A stretch of DNA of 64,000 bases, taken from NCBI RefSeq assembly GCF_030160635.1, contig NZ_BSOS01000065.1, positions 209,930-273,929 on the forward strand, in the 5' to 3' direction. Under the pieces are notes generated by a model. It saw only the letters and a program-made list of their open reading frames with translations, searched no databases and was not told where the DNA came from. Each line of letters opens with the position of its first letter. Positions within the stretch are counted from its first letter, which is position 1. Shown piece by piece: positions 62,937 to 64,000 of the stretch. The position numbers and the translations under genes were made by a program. The stretch comes from Acidocella aquatica (GTDB lineage Bacteria; Pseudomonadota; Alphaproteobacteria; Acetobacterales; Acetobacteraceae).

Positions 62937-64000
62937 GTGAAACATTTACCAATTATTGCAAAATTCCTGATAATTTTAGGAATTTTTGGCGTTTTTGGTG
63001 TCGGCGGGGCAGTTTATACAACCGGGCAGGTGCGCGACATCGTGTCCGGCTACCAGCATGTGATCCGAAAAACCGAGGCCGCCGCGGGGCTGATCACACA
63101 GGCCAGCCAAGAGATGAGCGGCGTTCAGGCGGATATTGGCATTCTGCTCGTAGCCATCACACCCGAGGACAATAAAGCCGCGGCCACGCGGCTCGCCGCG
63201 GACCGCTCCGCCTTCGATACGAACATGGCAAGCGCCGCGCGCCTGCTGCCAATGCGGGCCGCTGAAATTCTGGAACTGAAAAAACAGGGCGATGACCTGA
63301 TCGATTCGAGTTGCAGCGCAACCATCAGCGACGCCAGTGTCGCAACCACGACCTATCAGGATCTGGCCGCGCAGCAGGAATTTCTCGCCTCCTGCATGCC
63401 GTTATTTCCGCCCATGGCCGCGGGCATGACTGCCGAGCGGGCGAAAGTGCAAATCGAGTCCAGCGCCGCTTCAACCGCGTTGGACCAGAGCTCAAGCACG
63501 GCCATTTTGCTGACATTTCTCATCATCATTGGCGGCCTGGCCCAGGCGGTCGTGGCATCGTTCTTTGCCATCAACGCATGGGTCATCAACCCGCTGAAGA
63601 AATTGCAGAGCGCCATGGAGCGTCTGGCCGGTGGAAATTTGCAGGTGAATGTCGAGGGGGGCGACCGCAAGGACGAAGTCGGGAGCATGGCCCGCACGGT
63701 GCAAATCTTCAAGGACTCCGCCTTGCAGAAAATAAACCTTGAGGAAAAAGCCAAGGAAGCCTCCGAGAAGGCCGAGCGCGAGCGCGCCACGGCGGAACAA
63801 GCCAAGGCCGCCTTTATCGGCCAGCAGAAATTCGTTGTGGACTCATTGGCTTCCGGCTTGGACCGTCTCGCCCAAGGGCAGCTGCAATTCCGGCTGACGG
63901 CGAATTTCGCATCCGAATATGAAAAACTGCGCGGTGACTTCAACAACGCGATGGAGAAGTTGCAGCAAACCCTTGGCTCCATTTCGCGCAACACCCATGG
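62937..64000 (+). CDS. methyl-accepting chemotaxis protein, 5' part
   Basis: Starts at GTG 62937 with TAAGGAG 8 bases upstream and runs in frame off the right edge; 354 complete codons are visible. Seen: membrane helix 1 (about 7-30), a periplasmic or external four-helix-like sensor region of about 155 residues (VIRKTEAAAGLITQASQEM), membrane helix 2 (about 190-212), and a HAMP domain (INAWVINPLKKLQSAMERLA to about 265). A second HAMP-like stretch follows before the edge. The signalling domain is not in the window. The ligand is unknown. Confidence 0.9.
   Translation, partial: MKHLPIIAKFLIILGIFGVFGVGGAVYTTGQVRDIVSGYQHVIRKTEAAAGLITQASQEMSGVQADIGILLVAITPEDNKAAATRLAADRSAFDTNMASAARLLPMRAAEILELKKQGDDLIDSSCSATISDASVATTTYQDLAAQQEFLASCMPLFPPMAAGMTAERAKVQIESSAASTALDQSSSTAILLTFLIIIGGLAQAVVASFFAINAWVINPLKKLQSAMERLAGGNLQVNVEGGDRKDEVGSMARTVQIFKDSALQKINLEEKAKEASEKAERERATAEQAKAAFIGQQKFVVDSLASGLDRLAQGQLQFRLTANFASEYEKLRGDFNNAMEKLQQTLGSISRNTH

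Noticed and set aside
1..64000. tRNA, rRNA, CRISPR arrays, insertion sequences and attachment sites
   Set aside because: I looked through the gaps and saw no cloverleaf, no spaced direct repeats apart from the 27-bp array, and no transposase or integrase.

Overview
The window is high-GC, densely coded bacterial chromosome. I infer an alphaproteobacterium, most likely of the Acetobacteraceae (Rhodospirillales). Support: a MipZ-type division ATPase, the erpA/dgt-like/argS/SPOR/nagZ/M50/scpA/scpB/tatBC/serS order, lpxB, Bpt-type leucyltransferase, an orphan CpaE and a multi-haem cytochrome c of the acetic-acid-bacteria type. I see no tRNA or rRNA gene, insertion sequence, prophage or CRISPR array. 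Gene starts are often GTG or TTG, and four-base stop/start overlaps are common.

Layout. 1-7.3 kb: 3' end of a nitronate monooxygenase-like gene, a Pr6Pr membrane protein, mipZ, cobA, an aspartoacylase-like gene, then an ELM1-like gene tightly followed by a 628-residue protein of unknown function, and a cupin. 7.3-12.4 kb: bpt, a GT87 membrane protein, an alpha/beta hydrolase, a BrkB-like protein, a choline-kinase-like phosphotransferase and a small membrane protein. 12.4-19.9 kb: a transglutaminase / circularly permuted ATP-grasp / alpha-E cluster in two divergent halves, followed by a GT39-type transferase. 20-25.5 kb: lpxB, a nitrilase-fold hydrolase, a GNAT acetyltransferase, a three-haem cytochrome c, hisI and ppk2. 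25.5-32.5 kb: an FMN glutamate-synthase-like protein, a large membrane protein, anmK, a second GT87 protein, decayed fragments of anmK and GT87, and tyrS. 32.7-40.4 kb: a large transglutaminase/DUF2126 protein, a two-domain glycosyltransferase, an FAD dehydrogenase and an Rrf2 regulator. 40.4-51.3 kb: housekeeping block from xth to serS. 51.4-60.3 kb: a four-gene tripartite RND efflux operon with two different permeases. 60.5-64 kb: cold-shock gene, CpaE-like ATPase, bacteriohemerythrin and the start of a chemoreceptor.

The most interesting parts are: (1) the transglutaminase/ATP-grasp/alpha-E cluster, a predicted but poorly characterised peptide-bond-forming or peptide-modifying module, here with one fused ATP-grasp that seems to have lost catalytic motifs, one intact stand-alone copy, and a 27-bp triplicated repeat between two of its genes; (2) scars of anmK and GT87 downstream of the intact pair, evidence of an old duplication or exchange; (3) a GNAT gene that seems to need an ATT or CTG start; (4) a tat operon without tatA at its usual place; and (5) an oxygen-flavoured group (FNR-like box, orphan CpaE, hemerythrin, chemoreceptor) at the right edge.
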